Source: Rhizophagus irregularis (lineage: Eukaryota > Glomeromycota > Glomeromycetes > Glomerales > Glomeraceae). From it: a stretch of 64,000 nucleotides of DNA. The notes under the pieces are model-generated. The model made no database searches. It saw nothing but the letters and a program-made list of their open reading frames with translations, and was not told the origin of the DNA. Shown piece after piece: positions 12,412-24,589 of the stretch. The stretch's first letter is position 1. Every line of letters begins with the position of its first letter. A program made the position numbers and the translations under genes. The stretch is taken from the NCBI RefSeq assembly GCF_026210795.1, contig NC_089435.1, positions 5,022,001 through 5,086,000 on the forward strand, read 5' to 3'.

Positions 12412-13355
12412 AAAAGAATGTAAAGAAGTTATAATGGTTTATATACATCATTTATTGACACTTAACATGACAGCATGACATCAAAGTATAATCGAACATT
12501 TCTAATAAAATAATAGACAAACACTATTTGCGCTTTAAATAAACTATAAAGTACCATCGCATCATTAACTAAAAAAGACAGCCGATAAATTGTTAAATTA
12601 AGGAAGGCAGTAAAAAAAATTGATGACTTTCTTATACCTAAATATGATATGATACCAAAATAACCAAATGCATTTATTTATTTAGGATACAAGAAAGTAA
12701 AATTAGGTTAGCACAAAGTTTTGTTACACCTATTTGTGTAATGTTAGTATTTTCCATGGAGAAAGGCAAAGTAGCACAATGAATGATTTTTTATGAATTC
12801 ACATGACTCAGACAATTATTGTCCGGAGAAAAGCTAATTGAAAATAGTAAAACATATCAATATAAATGTTTCAAATTATACATACTTTACAACACAAAAT
12901 ATTTAGCATTACGGCTTTCCCGACAGGACATTTTCCCGACAGCCTAACGCTGGCCGCTTTGTACAACATCGAGATTTAGCGTTAGCGAAGGACATTTTAC
13001 TGTACTGCATTAGACGGTTTTGTGCAATTTTTCTTCCTTCCTTCCATTGACGTCACCTCACATATTAGCCCTTTTTTGATTATATACCTGTAACACTGCT
13101 GATTTTATTTGGTGATCAATTTTTTTTTAATAAAAAGATACTGAGAAAATAAACGCGACGGACTTTAACGGTTTCCGTTTTGCTAGTTTCAAATTCTTGA
13201 TTTGAAATTCATTTTTTAGAAGCTTGAAATTATAGCTTCGTAAGAAATTCGTTACTAAATCATCTCTTTTGTCATGTATTTATTTTCATTCCTTGTGAAG
13301 TTTTATTAAATAATTCCTAATATGCAAGAAGTTTAGCGATAAAATAAATAATGGT
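12412..13355. other. gene-free interval ending in a Helitron-type terminus
   Basis: No gene is supported. A small inverted pair (CTAACGCT at 12944-12951, AGCGTTAG near 12978-12985) sits in an otherwise plain AT-rich stretch, upstream of the Helitron-like end. Confidence 0.45.
13150..13186 (+). mobile_element. Helitron-like 3' terminus (hairpin + CTAG)
   Basis: The sequence GCGACGGACTTT leads into a hairpin AACGG-TTT-CCGTT (13167-13179), then a few bases, then CTAG (13183-13186) followed by T. The Helitron at 49.9-54.7 kb ends the same way: CGGACGCACT, AACGGTTACCGTT, TC, CTAG, T. I infer the 3' end of a related non-autonomous copy. Its 5' end could not be found. Confidence 0.5.
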
Positions 13356-13504
13356 GTAGTTAGCCGAAAAATAATTAGCCGCAACGTGATCCGGACCCGG
13401 CTCAAGGCGTAGATCGTCGTGGAATTCTAGGGGATTTTCTGCGATTAAATCGGGTCCGGATGATCGGCAATCAGGAATTCGGCTCCGTTTTTCGGCCAAC
13501 TGCA
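13356..13504. mobile_element. GC-rich MITE with ~60-nt terminal inverted repeats
   Basis: The left end TGTAGTTAGCCGAAAAA matches the complement of the right end (TGCAGTTGGCCGAAAAA). Further in, GATCCGGACCCG and CGGGTCCGGATGATC pair as well. The element is about 149 bp and clearly richer in G+C than its surroundings. It has no coding capacity; a 62-residue frame across it is fortuitous. No target-site duplication could be fixed. Confidence 0.65.
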
Positions 13505-13765
13505 ATATTATATAAAAAAACGTTTAATATAAATAGGCAAATATAAATAGGCAAATAAAATTTACACGATAAACAATTGATTTAAAACCGGTTGATATTG
13601 ACATTTCCTTAATATGAATATGATAAAATAAAAAGAAACCTATATTCTATATGCGAGCAAAATATCCGTCCGCTAAATTTAATTTATCACCGATGAACTA
13701 AATTTATAATGGGACAATAAAATATTATAGATGTTGAGAATAAACAATGTTAATAAAATATTATT

Positions 13766-14525
13766 TTATCTATTATAATTTTTACTACCACTATTATCAT
13801 CTTCATATTTTTCCAATGATGCCTCTACTTTTATTCTTATTTTTTCTTTTAATTCTTGCTTAACGTCTCGTAGAACATCTTTTTTCATTTCTTCAATAAT
13901 CTTTTCATCGATAATAAATGATAATTTTCCTTTTTTAATATTCTGAATAATTTCATTATCTGTTGAGTTATTTCCTAACTCACATGTTGTTCCTTGTTGA
14001 TTATTATAATTTGGTAAATTTGGTGTAAATTCTTGTTCTTGATTCGAAATTACTAAATCTATGGGAGTATTCCTATTTACATTATTATTTGGTTCAGGGA
14101 TTGCAATTGCTTCATTCTTTCTGCCGTACTTTCTCACTAAAAAGAAACATAAACAAGCTAAGGAGATTAAAATCAAGCCACTAACTATTCCTCCAACTAT
14201 CGCTCCAAGAATTAAATTAACTAGTGGTGTAGTAGTAGCAGTATCGCTTGAAGCACTTATTATTAATTGAGTTGATGGAATAGCCCCTACTGGTGTAGCA
14301 CTTCTCGATGGTAGATTAGCAAATCCAGTAATACTTGGAGTACCACCACTTGGAGTACCTCCCGCTGGAGTAGCCCCTCCCGCTGGTGGAATAGCATTTC
14401 CCGCTGGTGGAGTAGGACCCCCGCTGGTGGTCCTGATGGTCCTCCTGGTGGTGGTTGAGTATTTACTTCATGCACAATTTGAAGTAAAATTATAAAAATA
14501 ATAAAGTTAAAATAAATTTTTTCAT
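13766..14525 (-). pseudogene. signal peptide, P/G/T-rich ectodomain, single TM, coiled tail; frame-broken
   Basis: Read from 14525 downward: a signal-peptide-like segment ending HEVNTQ, a Pro/Gly/Thr-rich stretch of repeated PPAGG-type units, a membrane helix (LGAIVGGIVSGLILISLACL) followed by a basic stop-transfer, then a cytosolic tail with a helical K/E-rich end that stops at 13766. The ATG at 14525 is one base out of phase with the signal-peptide frame, and a second frame change lies in the G-run near 14427-14432. Both are homopolymers, so sequencing error is as likely as decay. It is paralogous to the gene at 15252, which shares HEVNTQ and the tail motif VISxQxxEFxxNLPNxNNQ. Function unknown; a surface sensor-like layout. 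Confidence 0.55.
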
Positions 14526-15251
14526 ATTGAGTGTAGTAAGTGATTTTAAAGATGTTACAAATAATAATATACTGTATAATATATAAACGAAAAAAAGAGA
14601 GTATGAAATATTTATAAATTTTATAAGTACTAGAAATATTAATATTATTACAAATTAACAAATTAACTGACCTTACTGAACAAATGTAAAATAGAAGATC
14701 GGCATGATCATTGGGATTACCCGATAATTTAATCCTGATTGACACTATAGTAATCACGCGCCTATTCATTCAGTATCATAAGGAAATTAATTTAAATGGC
14801 GCAGTAAAATATACTAAATTTACTATTGATACTATACTAAATCCACAGTGACGATAAGCTGCATTAATAGTGCCGATTCGTAAAATATTTGCTTACGCAG
14901 CGAAATTAATTTTTGTAAACTTACAAGATTCCTACAGCGTCTAAAGTTATAAACATTATACTTCATATGTATTCTATATACAATGTATTGTCCTAGCGTC
15001 TTAAAATTTTGTATAAATAACGTACCGTAATTATATTATTAATGTTATTCATTTCCTTTCTTTTCTCTTTCAAAAATTTATCAATGAAAAATTTCTTTAT
15101 TCGTCATTCATTCAGTATTATTATACTATGCCTTTTCATGGATAAAGTCATCGCATATACATTGCACAAAAATTGTATATAAATTTAAATAATCAAATAT
15201 CGAAATATAAAATTAAAAATAAGTCATTTTTTTACATAAATTCCTTTAATT

Positions 15252-15665
15252 ATGAATAAATTTTTTATTTTTATTTTTATTATTTTTACAATTTTATTTC
15301 AGTTTATACATGAAGTAAATACTCAAATAAGAAATGACCCAAGTATAGTAATTCCGGAAATTATACCACCAGCTCCAACTCCAACAATTCCAACTATAAC
15401 TCCAGCAATTCCAGCACCAGTAATTCCATCTCCAGTTCTACCAGGTGGATTTGATATATCAAGTTTTACAGTTCCAACAATAGGAATTGTTACAGTTACA
15501 GCTCGACCAAATCCAGATTCAAGTAATTCAAATAATCCAGATACAATATATTCAGCATATTCAACAAGATTTATAGTTTTATTAACTGTTTCAATTATGG
15601 GAGGGATATTGGTGGTAATTTTCTTAGTATGTTTATGTTACTATTTAGTGAAAAAGTTGAAATAA
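15252..15665 (+). CDS. single-pass membrane protein, paralogue of the 13.8-14.5 kb gene
   Basis: The 137-aa frame has a signal peptide (MNKFFIFIFIIFTILFQF, then IHEVNTQ), a Pro/Ile/Thr-rich ectodomain (repeats like APTPTIP), and one membrane helix (FIVLLTVSIMGGILVVIFLV) with a short basic tail. In another phase, 15663-15855 encodes NNNDISNSGVTNNE and VISQEFPQNLPNHNNQRG, which match the cytosolic tail of the minus-strand paralogue, and similarity goes on past a TGA at 15853-15855. The ancestral protein was therefore longer. The copy either has a truncated tail or contains an indel near 15657-15665. It is head-to-head with its paralogue, with about 0.7 kb between the starts. Confidence 0.6.
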   Translation: MNKFFIFIFIIFTILFQFIHEVNTQIRNDPSIVIPEIIPPAPTPTIPTITPAIPAPVIPSPVLPGGFDISSFTVPTIGIVTVTARPNPDSSNSNNPDTIYSAYSTRFIVLLTVSIMGGILVVIFLVCLCYYLVKKLK

Positions 15666-15955
15666 TAGACTAAATAATAACGATATTTCAAATTCTGGAG
15701 TAACGAATAATGAAATATATGAAGGTAAATTGTTACCTACTACTCCTACATACATAGTAATTTCGCAAGAATTTCCACAAAATTTACCAAATCATAATAA
15801 TCAACGGGGTTTAACATGTGATAACTCAACAAATAATGAAGTTATATACAAATGAATCAAGAGATCAAAAGTAATGACATTATTTGTTATAGAGAATAGA
15901 GATAAAGAAAGTAGTAGTAATATTAGTAGTAAAAATGATATTTTTGTTAACCGTT

Positions 15956-17016
15956 AGAATTATATTAATTTTTTATTTTTATAATATATATATATAATAT
16001 ATAATATTGTATCTTAAAGATGTATTAATTTAATCGTTAATCTAATTTCTTGAAAAACTTTCATTCTTATATTTATGATTCTGTATTTCCGAAGGAAATA
16101 CCCACCGGGTATTAATAGGATCAAATCAAGTGTGGTAGAAATCACGTGCCCGTGTCCGTCATTAGTATTGGAATGAATTTTATTTGAGTGGCGGAATGGT
16201 TATTGGAGATGTTCCTCTCTTAAAACATCCGCTACTTCAAATTTATTCTATTAGTTAGCTGGGACAAACTAAAATTTTATCTCGCTAATGAAATATTTAC
16301 ATACAATTTTTAATCGTTCTATCAAATTCTTGTTGAATCAATGTTATAATTACAGGTGTAACAACTAACAAGAATTACATAGTTCCAATAATATTAATTT
16401 AATATTTAATGGATATTATAATCATATATCCAAAATCAAGGAATGGATTATGGATTTTGAAAATCCTTGATTTTTAAAGTTATATGATACCATGTAAAAA
16501 CGCTTCTGAATTTATATTTTTTAAAATTTCTAAATAATATCAATTTGATATATTTAATACTTTAAAGACCAGGGTCTCATTCAAAATTATTCACCAAAGT
16601 ATGATACCCACGCCAACAATCCTAGTTAGAAATTTTAGTTGCAATTTTTCTTATCATGGTCGATATTTTGTTCGCTAAGGTTAATAAAGAAATTGATATC
16701 ACGAAGAATCTCTTTTACCTATATAACTAATGGATAGTGTCAAGAATAAGAATCGGTTATATACAGTAACTTTATTTATTATCTTTTTATTGATTTGTAA
16801 TCTTTTCATTCAAATTTTAAGATATGTAATATTTTTATCATACCTGATATAATAAATAAGCTAACTACTTCTATTATTGCATTTTCCATAATCGTAACAG
16901 ATCAGATGACAGATGACGGATCAGATTGGATAATTATTATTAGGGAATATCCCCCCTAAAAATGAGTTAAATTCCGTTTTCCCTAAAAAGTATTAGGTTT
17001 AATCTCTCTTTCAACA
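15956..17016. other. gene-free interval upstream of TBCA
   Basis: No gene or RNA is supported. It includes a short (AT)n tract near 15985 and otherwise unique AT-rich sequence. The last ~100 bases before 17017 presumably contain the TBCA promoter; no element was identified. Confidence 0.45.
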
Positions 17017-17610
17017 ATGTCTGCTACTCCTACTCTTCGTGATCTCAAGATTAAGACTGGAACCGTTAAACGGTATGTCTTAGATTCTTTAGATGTTTTT
17101 TTTTTTTAGAAAATTTACGATTTGTTTTACTTATTAACAAAAAAAACAAATTTTTATTTTTTATTGAATTTGAGAAAGTCTTTTTAAAGATGAAAACTCT
17201 TATCATAAAGAGAGTGAAAGTCAACAAAAACATATCGATAAACTAATATCAGAAGGTGCTGATGAACATGATATATCTAAACAGGTTCAAATATCATAAT
17301 TTTATTATGTATACTATTTGTTTTTATTATATAAATTAATTGTTTCATTTATTTTTGTAAATAGAAAGAAGTGTTGCAAGAATCGTTAAATATGATTCCA
17401 GATTGTCAGAATCGTCTTAAAGAAGCTCAGAAAGAATTGCAGAAATTACTTGTAAGGTTCTTCTTTATAAATTAATTTGATTCTAAATACTAAATTTCAT
17501 TTTTTTTTTTCCTGTTATAGGAAAATAAGGATGCATCTTGGGAGGGAACAGAAGAATTAAAACAAGCGGAAGATATCCTTGAACAAATTAACAAAGGAAA
17601 TACAAATTGA
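17017..17610 (+). CDS. TBCA: tubulin-binding cofactor A
   Basis: Four exons (17017-17072, 17179-17284, 17365-17451, 17521-17610) with GT-AG introns give a 112-aa protein. It starts MSATPTLRDLKIKTGTVKRL and contains QQKHIDKL, NMIPDCQNRLKEA and LENKD, the three-helix-bundle pattern of TBCA/Rbl2, including the hallmark MIPDC. Length and charge fit the family (about 105-115 aa). TBCA captures released beta-tubulin in the cytosol during tubulin folding. Exon 2 must start at 17179, because the AG ten bases downstream would give an immediate stop. The gene converges on EMC4, with 203 bp between stop codons. It looks intact and single-copy. Confidence 0.93.
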
Positions 17611-17813
17611 TTTGCTTCGTTATTTAAGTAAAATATTATGTATATTATAATGTTTTAAATTTGATAAAATAAAAGTTTGCCGAAAACGTTTTGTGCAAAT
17701 GTATTACAAAAACGTTATCTAAATAGAATGTTAATGGTCTAAGTTGCGGAATATTCTAAAATCTGTAAAAATTAAATGAGAAAAAAATTAATCTTTCAAA
17801 ATTTTAGGGATTT

Positions 17814-18697
17814 TTATATCATTATTATTCCTTTGGGCTCTACCTGCTTTTGTTCCATAAAAGCTAACCAATCAGATGTTGCGGTAGGTAAAAGTCCCAT
17901 GGAAGAACATTTATATAATCCTAAAGCCATCGTAAGAAGCTGTAGGATCACATAAACAAGTTTTGGCCAAATTAATTGTGATTTAGTCTTTGATGATTCA
18001 TATCGTTCAAACACTGTTAAATAGAAATGTTACGTTTAGAAATAATAAAAGAAAGTGAACCCATTAATTTAAACATTTACCACTATCAATTCCCATTAAT
18101 GCTTTAATCGGTTGGAAGAATAACATTCCTGTAATCATAACACTAAATATTTGTACTCCATTTCCACTCATCCATAACATAAAAGCGTTCATAGGTATAT
18201 TTTTTCCCGGAGATAAAGCTGCATCCCACGCTTTCTTAAAAAAAAAAAAGAACGAATTAAATAAACTAATTTAATCTATAATAAATTGATAAATATAAAT
18301 AATTACCTTGATTTTTAGTGTTTCCTGATCTTTTTCAGTTGAAACTTGTTGAGCATCTTTTCTGTTTTTCTTAAAAAAAATAATATCAATTAATATAAAG
18401 TAATTAATATAAAGATTAAATATTTCAAAGAAATCAAATATGATTTACCAAGTTGCCCTTAGAACTTGATGTGATAGCCGGAACGGACGCACCAAACCCC
18501 GGTGGAGGCGGTGCATCTACAACGTAAGTTTGCCCTCGAATTTCGTATCTTCTACAATAATTAAAATAATTCCAAAACTATTTAAGTTATAAAAATGAAA
18601 ACATAAAGAAGTAAATTATTTGTCAACAAGTGTACAACCTTGCTTGATCTGAAAGATTTGTGAAATCAATTCTCCATTTGTTTGATTTGTTTGACAT
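17814..18697 (-). CDS. EMC4: ER membrane protein complex subunit 4
   Basis: Five exons (18697-18639, 18551-18449, 18369-18307, 18234-18081, 18013-17814) give 192 aa. The N-terminus is cytosolic, with [18 protein letters not shown] and a Pro-rich [11 protein letters not shown]. The EMC4 core follows: [20 protein letters not shown], a membrane segment ([20 protein letters not shown]), then [20 protein letters not shown] and SDWLAF. The motifs MNxFMxWMxGN and KCxSMGLLPT-SDWLAF are diagnostic. It acts in the ER membrane insertase complex for tail-anchored and multi-pass proteins. Length is close to that of yeast and human EMC4. The gene is convergent with TBCA and divergent from the SNF2 gene. 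It looks intact. Confidence 0.93.
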
Positions 18698-19131
18698 TTT
18701 TCAACTATTTAAATTGAAAAATAAAAAAAAACTCATATCATATGAAAGTCGCAGTAAAATATAAACAGGTTGGGCACGTGCGATTTTTATATTTTTATCA
18801 ATGAAAATGAGAATCCTATTTAAAGGAATTATAAAAAGATAACCCATGATACTCACCCCATGTGGGGGATATGTAAATGAATATAATGATATCACTCCGA
18901 AAATTCTTCTCGGCTGAAATTGCCATATTTGTTAATTTGCAACTTTAATGTATTCATTTTGGAACATTCGGAACATTTGGAATATTCTCGAAACTTGATT
19001 GATTTCGTCATATCCGGATTTGTTGAATGAGCTATTTCTTGTTTCAAAGAAGTGAGAAAACAAATAACATTATTACTTCAATTAACTTAATTCTGGTTCC
19101 GACTTTCTGATAACCCGTAATCCTGAACAAA
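18698..19131. promoter_or_regulatory. divergent promoter region of EMC4 and the SNF2/RING gene
   Basis: 434 bp separate the two start codons. No clear TATA box or operator is visible. It includes a small direct repeat of GGAACATT at 18961-18978. An open frame on the minus strand through 18701-18895 has no family features and is disregarded. Confidence 0.4.
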
Positions 19132-22100
19132 ATGAACCATACTAATAATCAAAATCAAAGTCATCAAAATAATACTATACCTTTGACTGTGATAGATTTA
19201 ACAAAGGAAAATGCCTCCAAAGCCACTAATGCTTGTTATTCAATATCACCTTCAAAAAAGCAACGACGTCCTGAAATCATAAATGAGTCTACTGATATTA
19301 GACCGCAAAAACGTAGCAGAATAGAACAAGTTCAAGAGCATAAAACATTTTTTCAAGGTGTAATGCATCTGTCTAATAATCGAGAAATTTTACCTACACC
19401 ACGTACCCCTACGCAAACTTCGATTGAAACGCAATCTTCTTGTATATTACAAAATAACCCAATATTACCTCCTCCCTTAAATTATTCACAATATGTACCA
19501 CATTCACAAAATTTTAATATGACAAGTCCTTTAAACGGGTTAAACGGCTTGGACCAACCTTATAATATAGGCATGATAAATCCTACCGTGATTCAAATAC
19601 CCCCTGTTGCCTCTAAACCTTCTCCTAGTAGTTTTAGTAGTACTAGTTCTAGATCTCCTAATCAAAATTCGCAAGAAGTTATTGATCTGACGAATGATAG
19701 TAGTGATGATAATGATTGTGTTATCGACGAGAAAGAAACGAATAGAGATGTATGCTGGGGTATGATTGATACGGAGGTTATAATTTTGTATCCAAGACCT
19801 TGTTCAAATGGAAAAGGTGAAGAAGAAGTACAATTAAGGAGAGAGTCGGGAAAAAATGAAGGTAAGATCTTATTAAATCACTAAATGGTCGTGATTGAAT
19901 ATTAAAATTATTATATTCTTATTATTATTAGAAATTCGTGTTATCAAAGACTATGATTATGTAGTAAGTATTCTTTATCGATTGATTTGTTTAATAATTC
20001 AATCTAACTATATTTGGATTTCTCCAAGTTCGGAGTGGTCGAAGTAAATATAGCTAGAATATTGATTCCATTAATGGATAATAACCTTGTCTGGACGGAA
20101 GCGACAATCCCAAAAAATTGGGCTTCTACGGTATATTTAACTTCAAATATTCATTTTTATTTATTTATTGTAAAATATTTACATTATAATATTCAAATAT
20201 TCATGTAGGCGATAAGCATTCCTCTTCATATTATGTTATATGGGCGTCCTAGCAATACTAAAGCCGTAAGCACGCATCTTTATGAAAGAAGGCTGTTCTT
20301 GAAAGATCCGATAGTTTATAATGTGGAGACCCGTTATTCAAATCCACATACTATGTCTGGTAATGTTTATTCAAATAAAATTAATCAGATAGTATACAAA
20401 GGATACTCAGGCGGCAGTTTTGGAACAACAAAGTCTTCGGAAGATATTAAGAACAAAATGAATAAGGTTTTTAATTCTTTGATGACTGCTGATAATATGC
20501 CCGAGTTAGACCCAGGTAAGATAATAACTATTTATATTAAGGTCATTTTATTCCACATTATTTGAATGCAATTTAAATTATACGTGTAGATCAAAGATTG
20601 ATTACGACGTTATACAAACATCAAAAGCAAGCATTGTATTTTTTGGTGAAAAGAGAACAATACAATGATTTCACAAATGATCAGACTAACGAATTGATGT
20701 CATTATGGAGAACTCGAATTAGCGCAGGACGTCATTTAGTTTATTATAATATCGTAACTAATTTGGAGGTCCATGAAAAACCGGTTCAGATGAGAGGAGG
20801 AATAATAGCTGATGATGTAATTTGTTGGACCTTTTTTTTTAAAAAAAAAAAAATTTTATTTTATTTTTCTACATACTAACATGTTATCTTTTTTACTATA
20901 GATGGGGCTTGGTAAAACTATACAAATGATAGCGCTGATACTTGGTACGCAGAAAGAAGCTGTAGACTTCGCAAAAAAGCCTTCAGCAGTATCAAATAGT
21001 GGCGAGTCATCTTTTTCATCATCTATTCAATCAGGAGACGAAAATTCGATCGGGAATTTTAAATCTAAGGGAACTCTTATTATATGCCCCTTGTCCACCG
21101 TCGCGAATTGGGAAGAACAACTTGTTAATCATGTTCAGGAAGGAGCTCTTAACGTATATGTATATCATGGAGGTTCTCGTACTTCAGATCCTTCCCATTT
21201 GATAAATTATGATATTGTTATCACAACTTATAACGTAACGGGTACCGAATTTAGCAAGCAATCAAAAGGCCAAAAAAACCAGCAGTCAAAAATCATTGCG
21301 AATGATAGTGAGCCGACCAATTCTCCAACACCTTCAGCTTTGCAGCAGATCCATTGGTTCCGCATCATTTTAGATGAGGCCCATATAATTAAAGACGTTA
21401 CCACAGTACAGAGTCAAGCAGCATGTTCTCTTAAAGCGGAAAGACGTTGGTGTTTAACTGGAACACCAATTCAAAATAAGTGAGTGAACCTTTTTCTTTT
21501 ATTCATGGTTTCTTATTTAAAAAACTGTATATTTATATATACATATTTGTTATATTTTTATAGGGTAGAAGATTTATTTGCTCTTATTAAATTTCTTCAC
21601 ATGGATCCTTTTAGTGATAAGGAAAAATGGAAACAATACATTTTACGTCCAATAAAATCGATCGATCCTGATGGTATTAATAGATTACAAACTTTGATGA
21701 AATGCATAACTCTTCGTAGAACAAAAACACTTAACGGGAAGTCACTATTAGCTTTACCACCACGTAACGATCATATTCGCTACCTTGAACTTAGTGATCA
21801 CGAGCGTAGATTGTATGAAAAGATGTATAATTATCAATCTGAACGGGTTAGAAAGTACACTGAAGAAAACAACATAATGCGACATTATGTTAACATTCTA
21901 CAGGCCTTATTACGATTGCGTCAGATTTGTGCTCATTATTCATTAGTCAAGGAGTCGGAAATTACTGAAGATTTAGATGAAGAAATCGTAAATGAAGGAT
22001 TGACCTCGGCTAGAGCGATGATGTTACTTAGCATAGTTAGAGATAGCGGAATGGATCAATGCGGTTCTTGTTTGCAGGAATTAGTTCAAACTGTTGTGGT

Positions 22101-23159
22101 TACTCGATGTGAACATTTGTTTTGTATAGAATGTGCTAATAAGAATATGAACAATTTGCCAAGTTTAATTAGTGTTGCTATGTCATCTGAGAATCAAGAG
22201 GTTTCAACAGACTGCCCAATATGTGTGCGAAAATTATTTTCTGGTGACGTTTGTGAAATTAATGACTCTAAAGTTCTTGAGAATGACCATATTAAGAGAT
22301 CTGAAAGAGAGAAGACTGCTCATAGCACCAAAGTCAAGGCACTAATTGAAGATTTGGTTCAAGCAAAGGAAGAAGGCGTGAAGAGCGTAGTGTTCTCACA
22401 ATGGACCAAGATGTTGGACTTGATCGAGGTAATGTTATCGTTTTCAAAGTTTTTTTTATTAAGAAAATTAATCAAATTTTTATCATATTTAGGACGCTTT
22501 AAAAGAAAATGATATTATTTTTACTCGATTGGATGGCACGATGTCTCGTGCAGAACGAACACAAAATATGGATACTTTTAAACAAAAGGATAAAGTGAGC
22601 GTTATACTTGTTTCTTTAAAAGCTGGTGGTGTTGGGTAAGTTATGATATAAATTATGTGTATTCTTTATGATCAAGTTCTCTTTGACTTTCTTATGTGAG
22701 AAAGTGATTAATTCAATAATTTCTAAATCCATAGGTTGAACCTAACAGCTGCTCAACGAGCATATCTTATGGATCCATTCTGGTAAGTATTATTACGAAA
22801 GATATAGAATATAAATATAATTTTATTTTATAAATTGACCAACTCTTTCTTTCTTTTATAAAAGGAATCCGTCAGTTGAAAACCAAGCCATTGATAGAAT
22901 TCATCGTCTTGGTCAAACTTGTGCTGTGGATACTGTCAGATTTATTATCAAAGTAAGTCGAGAAATCTTTAATTATATAAATCATATAGAATAAGTTAAT
23001 TAATTTCATTATGTTTATTTATAGGATTCAATTGAAGAAGGTATCCTCCAATTACAGGAGCGCAAGTTACGACTTGCCGAATTAACCCTCTCTGAAAAGC
23101 TAAGTAAACAAGACATTACCCGACATAGATTAGAAGATCTTAAAGTTCTTTTTAAATAA
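19132..23159 (+). CDS. HIRAN-SNF2-RING ATPase, HLTF/Rad5-like
   Basis: Eleven exons (19132-19861, 19932-19963, 20029-20130, 20209-20515, 20590-20816, 20902-21479, 21564-22428, 22493-22635, 22735-22782, 22865-22952, 23025-23159) give 1084 aa in one frame. The N-terminus is disordered, with two SUMO-interacting-like motifs: VIDLT near residue 20, and EVIDLT followed by NDSSDDND near 182. A HIRAN-like segment (MIDTEVIILYPRP, ARILIPLMDNN) spans ~205-320. SNF2 motifs are MGLGKT (~467), ILDEAH (~622) and LTGTPIQNK. A C3HC4-type RING (CGSC, CEHLFCIEC, CPIC) lies at ~825-881, inside the helicase. Helicase_C follows (SLKAGGVGLNLTAAQ, ENQAIDRIHRLGQT). Relatives act in post-replication repair by PCNA ubiquitination and fork remodelling, or as SUMO-directed translocases (Uls1). 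The HIRAN-like part favours HLTF/Rad5. Exact orthology is open. Confidence 0.88.
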
Positions 23160-24589
23160 TTTTTAAATTTAAATTATTGATAATTTAGTCCTAATAATTA
23201 ATTAATTAATAATAAATAATCTTTGAAACATTGATTACTTATTACTTTTTTTTCCCACAACTCTTAACTTTATTATGTCTGGTTACAATAAATTTTAAGA
23301 GTTGCATGATAGACACACGTTTTAATATCTTTTATACCTTTTTAATGGATTTGAACCACTTATTTATTAATTTCTCGTTTAATTTGTTAAATTTATTATT
23401 TAAACAACTTTTATATTAAACACTGAAATTACTTTTAGAATTCTTTGAAATCATAGATTATAATACTGTATGTTCTATTGATTAATTATTTTGCTTCAAA
23501 TATAAAGGTTGAAAGCAAATTAATTTGATCGAAAGTATAAATATTAAATAGCTTGGTTGGCCTCAAATTTTATTAAGTTTATTTTATTGCATCTTCATAT
23601 TATTATACGCGTAAACGCTAAACCTGAATTAAAAGAATAAAAAATATAAAGAATTATAAGAAAAAAAGAAAAAATAATGAAATAAAATAAAAAAAAATAA
23701 TAAATTTTTAAAAAGAAATAAAAAATAAAAGAAAAAAAAATAATAATAATAAAAGAATAAAAAACCGACTATAATATACGTATGAAAGCGGTAATACGAT
23801 AATGAGGAAAGTGTAGTTTAATTAATCTATTACAACGTTCTCATACTTTTGTACCATATAATAACTTCAGAATTCATACTATAATTTATTATAAGTTAAT
23901 TATAAATTACTTATCCTCGTAAAAATACAATTGATGTCACTAAATACATTTAGATGTCAAGAAAGATGTCAACTGCTTTAGCCTTACTTGACCAAAACCT
24001 CCCCATAAAGAATTAAAACTAAATTGTTAATTACCCTTCGTAATTCCTATAACCATACAATCCATTCGCCTTAAGAAAAATCTTCAAACAGTTGATGTTT
24101 TTTTTTTCTTCGTTTTAGACAGATTTTGGTAATAAATCGAACAAATAATTCTTGATTATATACATTATTACATATCGTGGCATTTCAGTCTATTTCTTAA
24201 AGATAAAAAGTTAATTAGAATTGATTTAATGACATAAAGAAAAGCTTTCAATAAAATTACTAAGTTTGATACTTACAATTTTCTAATGCTTAAGGAAAAT
24301 ATTCTAGATTTTTTTTTTTTAATTTGCTATTTTATCAGTTCCATATTCCAAAGTATAAATCCTTAATATTATGCATCCCTGTGATCAACAAGGCAGATGC
24401 GGGTGATGGTTGCTGACATTGCACAGCACTCCTATTTTTATCTATTTTAGCGGGTTTGGGAGTGTGTAAAATTATAATCTATATTTTAATTGAAAGTTTG
24501 GTACCTCCTTTTTTAAATTCCTTAATAATATCAAATAATAAAAGAATGAAACCAAACCTCATTTGACCTCCACGAATAATTCATACATT
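23160..24589. other. gene-free AT-rich interval
   Basis: No gene is supported. An A-rich simple-sequence block at 23630-23765 consists of AATAA and AAAAG runs. Short open frames such as the one near 23231-23419 have no signal or family features. Confidence 0.5.

Noticed and set aside
13317-13505. 62-aa minus-strand frame with a GC-rich composition
   Set aside because: It coincides with the inverted-repeat MITE; the composition is that of the repeat.
16170-16260. tRNA-like stretch (GAGTGGCGGAATGGTTAT ...)
   Set aside because: It resembles a tRNA A-box at first sight, but there is no B-box (GGTTCGA type) at the right distance and no acceptor stem pairing.
18701-18895. 64-aa minus-strand frame upstream of EMC4
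   Set aside because: Lies in the EMC4 5' region and is not in frame with the conserved EMC4 start; no features.
23231-23419. 62-aa open frame after the SNF2 gene
   Set aside because: Phe/Leu-rich translation of AT-rich DNA with no domain or conserved start; likely chance or 3' UTR.
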